Source: Phoronis australis
Lineage: Eukaryota; Phoronida; Phoronidae
Length of the DNA: 64,000 bases
Assembly: GCA_002633005.1 (NCBI GenBank)
Contig: NMRA01000352.1
Coordinates: 96,836-160,835, forward strand
Direction: 5' to 3'
Shown here: positions 11,522-24,850 of the stretch, piece after piece
Layout of the letters: every line of letters begins with the position of its first letter
How positions within the stretch are numbered: position 1 is the first letter of the stretch
Notes under the pieces: generated by a model
What the model was told of the DNA's origin: nothing
The model's database searches: none
Seen by the model: only the letters and a program-made list of their open reading frames with translations
Program-made: the position numbers and the translations under genes

Positions 11522-14500
11522 GATAGGGCGTATGAAGACAGTCCCCAAAGTGTGAGTGAGGACTCAGAGGATGATGAGCGATTGGACTTGGACCTGTCTG
11601 CTGATAATAAAGACACTTTTGTTCTAGAGGTATTGCATTGGCCCACACTGCTGTTGTTAGGTCGACTTGTTATAACGTGCAAAGACATATTAAAATGGAA
11701 AATTAAACTGCTAAAATATTTTTATAATAATGTGGATCATAGTGTCCAAAATTTTTTAGTGCATCTTACGGCACGTTGCTACAGATTTTTATAGAAGACA
11801 GCTAGAAAATCCTTGGATGCCACATGCGCCACACTGCAGTGACTGAGTAACTAATGCATTGGCCGTGGACACAATTGTCACCGTATTGCAGGTCGTGTAT
11901 TTTGATAAATTCGCTGTTTGAACATAGCTCGATTTGCAACAAATTAACAAATAAGATAAGTTACCGTTCTGCGTTTTTTGTTGAAAAATCGTGTGCAGTA
12001 GAATATCCGAACGAGATGACACATACACTTTCATTGGTGCTTAAGACAGGACCTGTTCATTATGCAGTGTTGATATCATGGAAGAGTGTTTGTTCATTCG
12101 GGTGTTTTTATTATGGAAAAAGACTCTTTCTGAACTTTTCTAAGTGTTCCGTTCAATCGTTAACATTGGGCCAAGTCGTAGGGTATAAATTCTGCCATCT
12201 GTGAATTCAGACCGAGGCTATGTTATGAAAAACAAATAGACTCTGGATGTTGAATGCAATATTCTGAAATGTGCATTTAGAAAAATTATTTGTCAACATT
12301 TCATTTCATAAATTCTGACTTTAAAACATCCAATTTTTGTCTGTCAGTATTTATGTAGTGTTGTGATGAACAGCAATTAATTCTAACAAGTCAAAATGCT
12401 GGCCATTGTAACCATGGCTACCTAATTTCGTATGGAGCCTGAAGGTAGCTGCCAAGAGAAATAACAAAAAATACCGTTTTTCTTTGCACAGATGTGTGTC
12501 ACGTGAAAACAGGCAATGGCAAAACGCTACACATATGCTCCTTAGGAGTACTTTAAAGCTTCTTACAATTTGATAAAAAGTAATGGCCATTTTTTTGATT
12601 TTTCAAACGCTCACTGTATTGCCAAAATATTCAAAATTTTGTCTTGTGTTTGTTGATGACACCCATTCAAATAATTACGCAAAATTGTCTTCTTTACTCT
12701 TGTTGTAAATATTATTAAAATAAAATTTAACTGTTTCTCCATATTGTGCTTTAATTTAGAGAAACTTGACCATAATTAGCTCTTGTGTTGGGTTACTTCC
12801 ATAACTTGTCAAATGCGATGAACACTTTAATATCTTTTTCTTTGACCTCCAGATTGATGATTCTGAGGACGAGGCTGGTGTCACAGTACTGTTGGAAGAT
12901 GGTGCTCCCCCTGGCTTCTATGCCTGCACCACTGATGACATGCCTGGTGTTCCTAATTTGGTCATAGACTTTCAGGTACAGAATGAATGTTATGGTACAA
13001 CTAACAACAGCCACAAGTTGACCTTTAGTGTCTCTAGTGCAGCATATTGATGTGGTTATGGTTATGTAAGACCTTTTTGTCAAGTCGTTCAGCAAAATAT
13101 CTAGAAACATGTAGATTTTAACTCTGTTAAGTTAACATGTATATTTTCTCGAAGGAGAAAGGCTGTAGGATTTGATTTTTTACTTTTTACCAATCTGTTA
13201 TTTATTGGGTCAAGTGACTCTTTTTTATAAAATTTAGCAAAAAGAAAGGTACTTTGATAGCAAAGCAATGGTATCAATGACACGATCAAATTTTATTTGA
13301 TATCGATGTTTGAAGTGAGATATCAAAATCTCTGTTTCAGTGTTCTATAATATCATTTCTTTTTTGTTTTGTTAGCATTTTTGAGAACAGTACAAAAAGC
13401 ATTGTATCTGAAAGTTTCATATGAATCCAATCAGCTGGATATTCCGAAGTCTGCCAAACTTGGCCATTTTATAGGGGCCTACTTAATCTTTTAGCTAACC
13501 AGATGCAATGCCTTTTCAGATGCTAACCAGCGTGTGGCAAGGGGAAATTAATTTGAAGACTAGTCAAGAAGTGTCCACAATATTTAACAATATTTTTAAG
13601 GTAAGTTGTTCTAATTTATAAAATTACTTCATATTTATGCGTCCAAGTGGGAAAATTTTGCTACATCTTCTCTGTAGGGGGCGTAGTGTCTGGTTGGGTG
13701 ATTATTTTACCAATAAACGTGACTTAAATTGTTATCTACTGCCATTGTGGTTTGACTACCACCATTTTTTTGAACTGTGCTCTCTTGGGCACTTATTTAG
13801 GTCGAAGTGAGGTCAACCTTGTCTAAAATTTAATTGTTAAGAATGCACCAATTCATAACTCACTATCATGACCTCTTCTAAACTCTGCTAAACTGGTGAG
13901 TTTGTCCATTGTTGATGGTCTTCCAGGTTCCAGCTGTTACATCTATTAGACAAGATTAGTGCAATATGAATTGTCCCTGGAATTTGTGTAATGTCCCAAG
14001 CATAGGAGATGCATCTTAGTTTTAATACTGTTTCTCAATACAGGGTTTGTTCTTCCATGCACGTTCTCTTGTGCCATGCTGTCTGTGCAAGATGTCATAT
14101 AAAGTTGACTTGCTGGAGAAGGAAAGAATTAGGGTACGTGTCACACTGGCCGCTATATTAGATAGACAGGCATGTTTTGCCAATGGAAGATAGCGGCGCC
14201 ATTTAATATTACTATTGCTCTCATGCTCAGAATGAGATAGTGAGGCTGAAATCATGAATATTGAATGTGGAGTACTAATTAAATTAAATAATTACATTTT
14301 TTACAATTTATTGAGTATTGTTCTACAAAATTGTTATTTTTTTGTAGAATGAGCCTGTCGTTTAAGTGGAACTTGCACGCTAATTCCTTATCTCTATGAT
14401 TGCTTGGTCAAATTATTTAGAAACGCAACATATAACGATGATGTGAATAAAAATGAAATAGATTGAAAATTGCCAAATGTTTTTAAGAACGAGCTTTCTG

Positions 14501-17500
14501 TCAAAAGTGATCCACTGTAAATCACTCTACCGTGTCCAATAAGTATTGTGATGAGGTGTTGGTGAATAGCACTGCATGATGCGGGCTATGTGAGCCTCCA
14601 AGGTACAATTCATTACTGCAAAGGTCACCTCTTTGCAGAATTTTTTGTTTTCACATTTACAAGTTGTCAATGAATACACCACATAATAACTGCACTTTTT
14701 GTTTAGCGTAGCCTTGTCTTTTAGTCCCTATTAGCATAGTTAGGAGTATGCAAATACATGTTTAAAATTATTTGGCATTTATTGCAATAGAGACTCCGCC
14801 CCTTTCGGGGCACCTTGTACAAGAACCACTGACATCTTCAATTGTCTTTATCTCTAGCACTGATCTAAGCTCTTTATGTTTGAAGGAGGGCAATTGATAG
14901 TTAAGGAAAAGTATCTATAATGAGTTGTAGTTGTTGAAATGATGAAGAGAATTTTGTATTGGATGGTTATTAATAATGCATGTCTTAGGGTTCATGGTGG
15001 TCAGCGTAATGTACTCTTTACTTTAATTTGCAGATCTCAACTTGTGCCATGGTGGCTGGTCTGGGAGAGCCGGCCAGACTGCTGCAGAGATATCAAGGTT
15101 AGATATTGCGCCTACTTGGGTTGATATTTTTGCAGTTTCAGGTGTCATCTCGAATTTTTTTTCCCCACAGATATCATCTTTGGTGGGCATAGTTTTTGTG
15201 GTGGTATCATCTTGGGTGTGTGTATTGAGGCTTCATGGTTCTGTGTCGGGTACCTATTGTTCGATTGCCCATGTATGGTAATGGTCTGGTCTTGAATGTG
15301 CAGTTCTTTCTAAGCATTGAAAGCCAACTGATGGTTTTTATTTGTTTATTTCTTATAATTTCTCCAAGGTGATAGGGGTCAATACAGTTTAACCTAATAT
15401 TTATGTGCAAAAGGTGAATACTACACTAATGTTGGAACTGTCTGAAATGGACCATTTTTAGCCTTTATGTGACAGCAATTCATTAACTCTACTTGATTCC
15501 ATTATTTGACTTGAGTAATGATGCCAGAGATACGTACATGTAATATAATTTAGCCATTCAGACACACAGTGTTTGCATTGCTTGACCTACCCACAGCATC
15601 ACACTCATCCTGTTTGAAAAACATTTTCATTTTTATGTTCATATAAATCCAAATTGACCAAAAATACCTTCAGAAGAGGTAACATTCCCCTTTAACACTC
15701 TCGTATTCAACCTTTCCAATGAGTTGCTGTCTTCTGTTTTTCTTCATTAACTTGAGGAGAGTGTTTCACAGTGAATTATAACTTCGTAAGGTATGACTAG
15801 AACTGTGCGACCACTAGTGGTAACTGAGCTCAAAGATCTCTATGGTAAATTTCCTGTCTTAATGCACTGCAATACCATCACTTGTTTGTGGTACTCCTTC
15901 GAAGGTTATCGATAGCTTTGTTCTTTCCATTCTTGTCTTACACCCGACTCCCTTCCATTTGTACAAAACTGTCAGACTACTGTTGAGATGGCATTACAAT
16001 CCTTATGCTTATTTGGTTGTTTCTTTGTTTTTCATGTCAGGAGGGGACCAGCCCAGTGAGGAGCTTTTGTTCCACATGGAAGATGAAAGTGAACCTGCTT
16101 TACAGGAAGGTAAGTACTGAGAACAGTTTAATAGGAAAAACAGCGCAATGCAGCAGACTTAATGCGTGAGGCTAGGTTCAAATCCCACGTTTATTGGAAA
16201 GATGTGAGCAGTTTTGAATGTCTTGTGCTCGAGATTGTATGTGTATGTATATGTATTGTGGTGCATCAGGTCTGAGCAACTCTGTCTTTATTGTGGTCAT
16301 ATTCATGGCTAAATGCCATCACTAACTTAATCCTCATTCAGTTTTGCCAAGTGTTGCTCTCTAGAGTGCTTTCACGTTTTTTTTTCAGTTTCCAAGTCAC
16401 AAAAGCTCAAGAAAAAGTTTCCTAAGTATCATGTGAGTTTGATGTCATCATACATGATTTGTTTTGAAAGCTGTCCGTCATGCAGATGTTATCTGTGTAA
16501 TAATATCTAAAGAGTTTCTGAACAAGTTAAATATTAATGCTTATACTCTGTAAGGGCCCTGTCGCACCAAACTCTGTCTCTCAGCATTCGAGCACGTCTT
16601 AAGTACTAGTCCACGAGAGCACCAGCCATGAGCGGCAAGGTGGGGGTCAGCCGATTTTCACCAAATTTGGCACATAGGTAGTCCTATGGGATCTATAAAC
16701 AGCGGTAAAATATTTCCTCAAAATATTGCGTTTTTCTAAAGTTATAGGCTCAAACACATTTTACGGCTTCGCAGCCATGTTTTCACGGTATAAAAACTGT
16801 CCAGTTTTAACTGTTCATATTTTTCCTTGAATGAAAGCTATTGATTTATTATTTACTGGGCATTGTTTAGTGGTGCCTGTAGATTGTTACACAGATGTCT
16901 TGAAACACGATTCCGATTTACCACCATCATTTAGTGATTTTACTACACTCCCCCCCGTTATGCCATTTTGAGGTTGTGTTCAATACACTGCTGTACCAAA
17001 TCTGCCCCCACTNTCCACATGGAAGATGAAAGTGAACCTGTTTTACAGGAAGGTAAGTACTGAGAACAGTTTAATAGGAAAAACAGCGCAATGCAGCAGA
17101 CTTAATGCGTGAGGCTAGGTTCAAATCCCACGTTTATTGGAAAGATGTGAGCATTTTTGAATGTCTTGTGCTCGAGATTGTATGTGTATGTATATGTATT
17201 GTGGTGCATCAGGTCTGAGCAACTCTTTATGCTCTGCTAACTGTCTTTATTGTGGTCATATTATAGCTAAATGCCATCACCAACTTATTTAATCCTCATT
17301 CAGTTTTGCCAAGTGTTGCTCTCTAGAGTGCTTTCACGTTTTTTTTTTCAGTTTCCAAGTCACAAAAGCTCAAGAAAAAATTTCCTAAGTATCATGTGAG
17401 TTTGATGTCATCATACATGATTTGTTTTGTAATCTGTGCGTCATGCAGATGTTATCTGTGTAATAATATCTAAAGAGTTTCTGAACAAGTTCAATATTAA

Positions 17501-18972
17501 TGCTTATAATCTGTAAGGGCCCTGTCGCACCAAACTCTGTCTCTCAGCATTCGAGCACGTCTTAACATCTTGATCAGACAATGCCCTGGGGCCGCGTGTA
17601 ATTTTAAACAAAAGGCATGCCTTAATTGTGACATCACGCATGGGCTTCCTACGCAGGTTGTACAAAACTTTCAAATCACTTTTTACTCGCTTTGTTTCAA
17701 GATTTTACTGAGAACTTGTTGAACTTATGCTAGTGTCCAATACTAAATTGTTGGCGTTGTTTGAGTTCTGCTCACTTATGATAGTGCTAAGTATCATGGA
17801 CGATAATGTTATTGCATGTGAATAACACTAAGCTATTATATTTCAGATGCCACCTCTAGTGAGACATGGTATTAACTTGACACCACTATCGAGTATTCCT
17901 GGAGCAAGGGTTGACGAATACTTGGGCAATCTCAACTTTTTCTACATTCGAGAGACGACCTCACTTAGAGAGGTGTGTGTGTGTGTGTTCATATGAGTTG
18001 TAACTCAAAATTCCTGGAACTGGTGTTGTTTTGAAGTACATTAAATGCCTGTAAGGCAACTTTTATATTATGGTAGATATAAAAACTGTTAGAACTTATA
18101 GTTTATTATATATTTTCTATTCGATATATACCGTAGTGTATATTAGAAAAAGTTGTACATTCACAAAGCTCTGCTAGTAAAGAAAATGTATCTTACAGCT
18201 ACTCTGTTGTTCATGTTATGTGAGTCATTAGTTGTTACTATTCTGCTTATTGTTCCTAGAATGGAGGCTTGTCAGGGTTTGTTCAGAACTTCATCGCAGA
18301 GGTGCAGGCCATCGTTAGATCTCATGTGGCGGCGCTCGGTGGCAATGCTATGGTCTCATACCGAATGACAGAATGTGTGCTAATTGACAACATCTACAAA
18401 AACCAGGTACTAGCCGAATATATTAACTTTTTAAAATTCTGTATTCTTGCTTGTAAGAGTTTAAGATCTTTTAAATCTATGAATAGTCCATTGAATGGAT
18501 TGAACATTATGAGAACTGATCAATAAGTTAATGAAAGATTTGGTTTCACAGAGCATTTAATAAAGTTGCTCAATCTTACAACAAAAAGTGTTGGATCTGG
18601 TCTGTGTTTTCTAAACAGTCATGTGATGATGTGATATTTTTGGGGATCTTTTTTTTTTCCCAGCGCCTTGTGATGCTACGAGTCATAACTGCTGTATAGT
18701 TTCTTTTCAAAAACAAAAATTCCTATCCAGTCATCTCAAATCTCATGGCGTACGAACTTATGCATTAGGAAGACTGTACATCACTGTCTCAACAGGGCCA
18801 GTGTTTGATCAATGTCTGTGGAGATGCTACTCAAGTGACCTACAACTTGCCTCAAAACATGACTCCCCCTGGTGGTAGTGCTTCCAAAAGGTGGAGCGGG
18901 TCACCTCAGCAGCGAGCTGACACTGTGAAGACAGAACTGTTCCCGGGAAAGAAGATGCAGACAGAAGTATAG
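11522..18972 (+). CDS. C2CD5: C2CD5 (C2 domain-containing protein 5 / CDP138), C-terminal part
   Basis: Ten exons: 11522-11629, 12853-12975, 13520-13600, 14044-14133, 15034-15097, 16041-16109, 16389-16432, 17847-17972, 18260-18406 and 18796-18972 (stop TAG). All have AG/GT borders and the phases join into ~342 codons. Diagnostic matches to vertebrate C2CD5 are DTFVLEIDDSEDE, PPGFYACTTDDMPG, LVPCCLCKMSYKVDL, NLNFFYIRETTSLRE, VRSHVAALGGNAMVSYRM and GQCLINVCGDAT. Vertebrate C2CD5 is about 1000 residues, with an N-terminal C2 domain that binds Ca2+ and phospholipid and acts in insulin-stimulated GLUT4 vesicle fusion. Only the C-terminal third is present here, so the C2 domain is not in view. Exons 15034-16432 encode a weakly conserved linker. 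A near-copy of exons six and seven follows an N at 17013. The C-terminus (KTELFPGKKMQTEV) differs from vertebrates. Confidence 0.93.
16041..17560 (+). repeat. N-linked direct duplication, locus 2, with doubled C2CD5 exons
   Basis: Positions 16072-16603 recur at 17014-17560, right after the single N at 17013. The copy contains a truncated exon (17014-17052) and a full exon (17352-17395) equivalent to 16041-16109 and 16389-16432. They differ by one Ala/Val codon and one silent Lys codon. The left copy then carries ~410 bp absent from the right copy, ending at the N. Most likely allelic sequence; the second exon pair should not be added to the C2CD5 model. Confidence 0.75.
16141..16200 (+). repeat. 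SINE-like fragment with tRNA B box
   Basis: GGTTCAAATCC at 16175-16185, preceded by CAGCGCAATGCAGCAGAC, resembles the Pol III B and A boxes of a tRNA-derived SINE. It lies in the intron after exon 16041-16109 and is repeated in the duplicate copy near 17085-17145. Confidence 0.4.
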
Positions 18973-20363
18973 AGGGTGTGGTGTAACACTTTATTTTGTG
19001 AAGACCTGTCATGTTGCTAGGACACCGACATGTGACGTTGGCAGACCTGTCATGTTGCTAGGACACAGACATGTGACATTGGCACTGTTTGTTACATAGC
19101 TGTGGCATCTCATTTTTTTCTGAAATGATTTGTCTTGAATGTGCAATAGCAAGTGTATTTATTGTGCAGGAAGCAAGCACTGGAAGAGAATAGCAGCCAA
19201 GCTGCCAACTTTCTATCCAAGCTGTTGCAAGCCATGTTCTAGTTTTACAAAAGAAACATTGATTAAATGGAGTTGTCTCAAAAACTTACTCCATCCAGTC
19301 TGTTCTTGAAATTTAAAATGATCAACTTGGTCACATGACAAAATCAATGGAACTAAGATTTGCATAAAATCAAAAATCAAATTTTGAAGGATTTCTACTT
19401 TCAGAAAATACATGCTTTTTATCGAGTTAAATTCAATGATTTTGTAGATATTTGGGTAAATGCAAAGACTTTTCTATTAGGTCTCAAATAACCTTTAAGA
19501 ATTCAAGCACACGCAAACAGTGAAAATGCAAGATATTTTCTTAATTTTATTTGATAATTGTGACCTTTTTATCCACACACTAGATATGAAAGCAAAATAT
19601 GTGATGTACCTTGGTCAGTAAGCATCTCAGTCATAGTCATTTTTGAGTGAAGTTTTACAACTCTCTTAACCTACTTTTGTATAACCATTCGGTAATATTT
19701 TGTTGTTAAAAATAATTTTCTCACGAAAACTAAAACCATAAATTTCACCGCAAATTTTAATGAACGATAATTCGAAACAAATTCTTCGATTGACGTTGAA
19801 ATCAGTCCTACTTATCAATTCCACAAACATGTATTCACAAAGTTCTGTGATCTAACTTTCTTGAAAGATGAGTGCCTGCTGTTATGCGAGTGTTCTCACC
19901 CTGATTTCCACTCCACTTTACTCTGTTAAGTTAACATCTCTTAACATATTGTTGATTTCGCCAGCTGATGGGCGGGTCATCAGAGAAGAATGAGGTCACC
20001 TCCTTTACCGATTGCTTTCTTTGAAACGAATCATGCATGTATTCTGACGGGCCAGGTAAATCTGTCTATCTTTTCAATTAAACGTATTTCTTTCTAGGAA
20101 CATCCTCTTGACATTACTGCCTAATTCTTTTAGTTTTACTATTTTTCCAAAATTAATGCAGAATGTTCTTCTCCTGATAACAGTGTAGAATGACTTGATG
20201 AGCATTGTTGAGGCAACAAGTAGCCCCTTGGCTGGCTATACAGAGGTTAAAGTCCTCCCCATCACTTTCTGTACTATTCTCATCCCGTGTATTTTAAACC
20301 ATAATCAACTTACCAGTTTTCGCCTTGTTAAAACTACACTTTACATTATCTCTGAAAAAGTTC
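18973..20363. other. C2CD5 3' flank with 41-bp tandem duplication
   Basis: Two 41-bp units (19002-19042 and 19043-19083, beginning AGACCTGTCATGTTGCTAGG) lie just after the C2CD5 stop, probably in the 3' UTR. At ~19965-20025 a short plus-strand open segment after an AG (LMGGSSEKNEVTSFTDCFL, then stop) could be an alternative last exon of C2CD5, but nothing confirms it. The rest holds no recognisable gene. Confidence 0.4.
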
Positions 20364-20560
20364 TTACTGCCTCCAGCGATCCATTCTGGTTCCTTACATA
20401 TCCTCGATGTGGCATGTCTATGGGAATTAAGATGTCTTTGGCAAAGAATTCAAACTCCACTTTTTTGGTCGCTGTATACTTTTTCTCACCCACAACATCC
20501 ATAATGACGTCACAGGAATTAAGCCACAGGAGTTAGGCCACAGGAGGCTGAACGGAACAC
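20364..20560 (-). CDS. Unrecognised coding-like segment (orphan terminal exon?)
   Basis: Minus-strand open frame with coding-like composition: DVVGEKKYTATKKVEFEFF, then AKDILIPIDMPHRGYVRNQN, ending at a TAA near 20364. Just upstream on the same strand a different frame reads EVHATESTPIMNILPCY. The two may be one gene interrupted by a frameshift. It could be the terminal exon of the same unknown gene as the segments at 21053-21215 and 22901-22988, or a retroelement relic. I do not recognise the family. Confidence 0.3.
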
Positions 20561-21052
20561 ATGATCTGGTGACTGAATCTTGTAGCATGGGAGGATGTTC
20601 ATAATGGGCGTACTTTCTGTCGCATGGACTTCGATTCCATTGCGTTGCCAATTTAAGAAAAATCCTGTCGGGGGTTCTTCATTTTGATGTCATGTTCGAA
20701 CTTAGGTTAGGCACGTTATTCCCGAGAATGATGTTTAATAGTCGATCATTCTTGTATTCTGAAAGCAATTAAAACAACAAGATCTCGTTTAGTGGACTCC
20801 AACAGTGTAATTGCCGTGATTCAAAAGCTATTGAGTTACTTCTTTGTAAATGCAAGTCTTTGCGTTGGCAATTCCATTGTACAACAAATGTGTTCAATAG
20901 TAAACACTGAACTGCTACCATGATTATATACAATTCCTAATTTTGGGGCAGTCTCTACGGGGATGTCCATGGGTACCAAACTACACAGTGCTTGAGAAAA
21001 ATAAATTACTGAATGTACATGTAAAATAAAATAAAATTTGATTATTCTTTAC

Positions 21053-21215
21053 CTGTAACAAACTTCATCACTTCAGCACTTTCCTTGCCTCGCAATTCCT
21101 GTGGTGACCTGAAAGACAAACAATCTCTCAAAATCTTTCTCTACTCCTCTGACCAGTCCGCTAAGGCGCTGTGTGTACTCCTTCAAGTGCTGACTGTACT
21201 CTGTGCATAATGCCC
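21053..21215 (-). CDS. Unrecognised exon-like segment
   Basis: After a TTTAG acceptor the minus strand reads ALCTEYSQHLKEYTQRLSGL and VRGVEKDFERL, an amphipathic helical stretch. A second frame (SPQELRGKESAEVMKFVT) continues to a GTAAAG donor. The frame change implies a second small exon, a frameshift, or that one half is not coding. No homologue recognised. Confidence 0.3.
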
Positions 21216-22900
21216 CTAAAGTAAAGCAGACAACTGCCCTACATAATAATACTGTTGTAAATTGGCCCAAATTTTCCTTGTTTTTCCTTCCAGTCGAAGT
21301 GCATTGACCCTCTCACACTATCAAATTCGAAACTGATTTTCATCGTTATTATGTAATAGTTACCAAGTAGCGAGCCTCCTGCCAACAACTGCTTTCTTAC
21401 TACTGAGTTTGATGAATGCAAGATAGTCTATTTACCAGGTCTTCCCATCGGCACCCTCGATTAAGTGCGATTCAGTCACTATTGAATGAACCCTGAAAAT
21501 CTTTGCGGAACAAGAAAACATAAACTTTTATTAGGTATTGATGTGATGTTATTGATTATTATAACAAGATCTCAGAATTAAGCATGGTTTCGTCACTGAC
21601 TTCAGTGTTACTTTGGAGAATAGACATTTACCTCAAGTGAGTGAAAGCGCACTTGGTCGGCTACCTTGATGTCAGTAGCAATGACATTCGCAGAGTGAGA
21701 AATTGGGAACCTGCATCACCTGTGGCTGTTGACATTCGCTGTCAAACTTATATAATGCGTGATCGTATTATTATTAGGATACTGCAAACAATGCAAACAT
21801 TATAGAATAAGATTTTTATTAGATACGTATGTGGTATGTTACTGATAATTAGAACAAGATCTTGGAGCTAAGCAAGGTAGCTGTCATCAGGTCATAGACA
21901 TTTAAAAGTCGTATGAGTTTTTGATCCAATAAGAGAAATATTTGAGACCATTTTCATATAAAGCAATGCTTATATAGGTTGTATGCAAGGCATTTAAAGT
22001 GACACGTTCCAGTTAAGCCAGTGGCTTGTTGTGACGCACACGAAATGCATATACTCAGACAACGCATTTTATGTAATTCTAGGACGTTAAATATCAAGTA
22101 GCAGTATTTGTTTTTTACCATTTTCAAAGATCAATAGCTTACGATGGTGTAAGGATATTTTGGCGTCTTCTGTGGCTGTTAACATTTACAGGATCAGAAA
22201 CAAAGAAATTGACCGTGAACTGTTACGAGAGCAATAAGGGAGAATGTATATTTTCACTCGATAAGTTCAACAATAATGGCTTAAAGACAGTGTCATGGTC
22301 ATTCAAGATAGAAAGTATAGTTTTAAGATTATGTATCAATTAAGTTAAAGTACCTAATATAAGTATTTGATCAAGTAAAGAAATTATTTGAGTCCAATTT
22401 CCTATAATGCAATGCTTATATAAGTTGCTAACAAGACATTTAAAACGACACGTTCCAGTTAAACTCGTTGTGTGTTCCGACGCGCAACAAATTGCGCACA
22501 GTTTAACAAACACATTTTATGTAACATAATGGCATAGGTCAAATAGCAGAATTATTTTTTTAACTTTTTTTATAATTGTCATCTCAGTACTTGATCCAAT
22601 CTTAATAGTAGCTTAAGATGGTGTAGAGATATTTTGGCGTATCCTGGGGCTGTTGACATTCGCAGGATCAGAAACAGAAAATTGATCGCGAACTGTTACA
22701 AGAACAATATGCAAGAATGCATCTTTTCATTCGATATGTTCAACAATAATGGTCTAAAGACAGCCTCATGGTCACCCATGATAGAAAGTATATTTTTCAA
22801 GAAATTGTAATAATATAAGACAAGCACGTTGATATAAAATTACGAGGATCAGAAACAGAAACATTGTTCATATAACGTAATAGACCTTTCTTTACATTAC

Positions 22901-22988
22901 CTCATGAATATTAAGAGAAAATCCAAAATGAGGCTTATACTGATCAACTACTTCATGCAGCCCTCTGTGCTGGATGATCGACGGTGAC
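22901..22988 (-). CDS. Unrecognised exon-like segment, 29 codons
   Basis: It is bounded by an AAG acceptor and a GAG/GTAATG donor on the minus strand and reads SPSIIQHRGLHEVVDQYKPH then FGFSLNIHE. Base composition is less AT-rich than the surrounding repeats. It has the same entry phase and SP start as the second frame at 21053. It might be an exon of a minus-strand gene ending near 20364, or a chance frame. Confidence 0.3.
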
Positions 22989-24619
22989 CTTATACTTGTT
23001 CCAAACACACATGTTACATTTAGCTTTGTTGAGTCTTATTGTAAAAAGTCTTCATAGTCATCTAGCAAGAATAATATGTCCAAAGGGTACAAGTACTTCA
23101 GTGAAAGTCACATAAGTTCAGTAAGAAGTGAACAATTTTACAGGCTGCATAAACATTCCTCAGTTGTTGTTGAGGCTGGTCAGGCATAGTACAGTCTATT
23201 TCACTGGATTTTTTGTTTCCCAAGATGAATTCAAAGATAATAACGAGTGGTAGGAAAACTGGATAAATTATGGTTAAAACATTTAGTGCTATCAATTTAT
23301 TTGTAAAGTCATTAGATTATTTCGTCAGTCATTTATTCAAGTGTTTGGGACATGGATTGAACATGGTGTCTCTTATTTACCCGTGTTTTCAACTTATCCA
23401 CAGTGGTCTCTTGTTTTTTATATCTGGATAAAAACTGTAAACTAAGACTTCAATAATGTTTAACGCCTGAAGCACAAGGTGGGTCATTTTTTCTTCAAGT
23501 TCTATCTTTTGCTTGATTATGCTGGAAACTGACTTGGACATATTTGACAGTGACGCTGTCACTGGCCCTGACCAAGTTATTCTAGTTGAAAACTTACATG
23601 GCCATCAAAAAATGTAGTCACTGTTATGAGCCAAATGTGCATTCTAATATGCTGATAAAAATAAAAAACAGCCTCATGATCACCCATGATAGAAAGTATA
23701 TTTTTCAAGAAATTGTATCAAGTAAGTTTTGTAATATTTGTATTTGTTCCAGTAAGGGAAATATTTGAGACCATTTTCATATAGTGCAATGCCTATATAG
23801 GTTGTATACATTTAAAGCAACATGTTCCGGTTAAGGTAGTGGCGTGTTCTGACGCACAACAAAATACATAAACTTTGACAACGCATTTTAAGCAACACTA
23901 AGACATTAAATATCAACTAGCAGTATTCGTTTTTTACTTTTCTTCTACGATCGTCATTTCAGTACTTAATCTTATCTTTATAGTAGCTTAAGAAAGTATA
24001 AGGATATGTTAGCATCTTCTGTGACTGTTGACATTCGCAGGATCAGAAACAAAGTAATTGATCGTGAACTGTTAAGAGAACAATAAGCGATAATACATCT
24101 TTTCTGTCCATAAGTTCAACAATGATGGTCTAGAAGCAGTCTTAAAGTCAGCCAAGACAGAAAGTATATTTTTTAAGTATTGTATTAATTGAGTTCAAGT
24201 ACTGTTATATAAGTATTTGATCCAGTAAGGGAAATATTTGAAACCAATTTCATATAATGCAATGCTTATATAGATTGCATGCATATGGGATGCATGCAAG
24301 ACATTAAAAGTGACACGTTCTGGCAAAGCTAGTTGCATGTTTTGACATAGAACAAATTGCGTATAGTTTAAACGGAAACCTCTCCGTCATATACATTATG
24401 CAGTGTAAGGTATGATATTTACAGCTATCTTACTTTAGATAGGATATTTGCAAACGTTTTGCTAGTTAACCATAAACATTGACAATCCTTAATATTGATA
24501 ACACAACAAGATTACGGAGATATGCATGATAGCTGTGGTTAGATCATAGTTATTCAAAAGCCGATCGATGTGCAAAAATATAAGAACAAACACAAAGAAG
24601 TAAACCTAGAGAAATGGAA

Positions 24620-24850
24620 AAGGTCACCAGAGGTGTTATATATGTATTTATCCATCTGAGTGCTACGGATAGGACGAAGAACTGGGGATTCAAGTTTGTT
24701 GAGTACGAGAGTCACAGGCCAGCCGCCATGGCGAAAGGGAAATTGATCCCTGGCAGGATTCAGCTGTGAGGTCACCAAATCGCCGTGGACTGGACTGAAC
24801 CTTAGCAAGAGGGTGCCGAACCCGAGCAAGAGATGGATGAAGACATGAAC
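24620..24850 (+). pseudogene. A1CF/RBM47-like RRM pseudogene fragment
   Basis: The frame reads [20 protein letters not shown], then [17 protein letters not shown], a stop, GHQIAVDWTEP, a stop, and an acidic EPEQEMDEDMN. This matches the second RRM of the A1CF/RBM47 family (RNP-1 region, FVEYESH signature, then GHQIAVDWAEP). The first stop is a TGA where the family has Trp (24767-24769); the second is TAG at 24803-24805. A short duplicated segment around CCGAGCAAGAG follows. There are no introns and only one RRM, so it is a decayed retrocopy or fragment. It lies between copies of the 21.9-26.5 kb repeat family. Confidence 0.8.
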
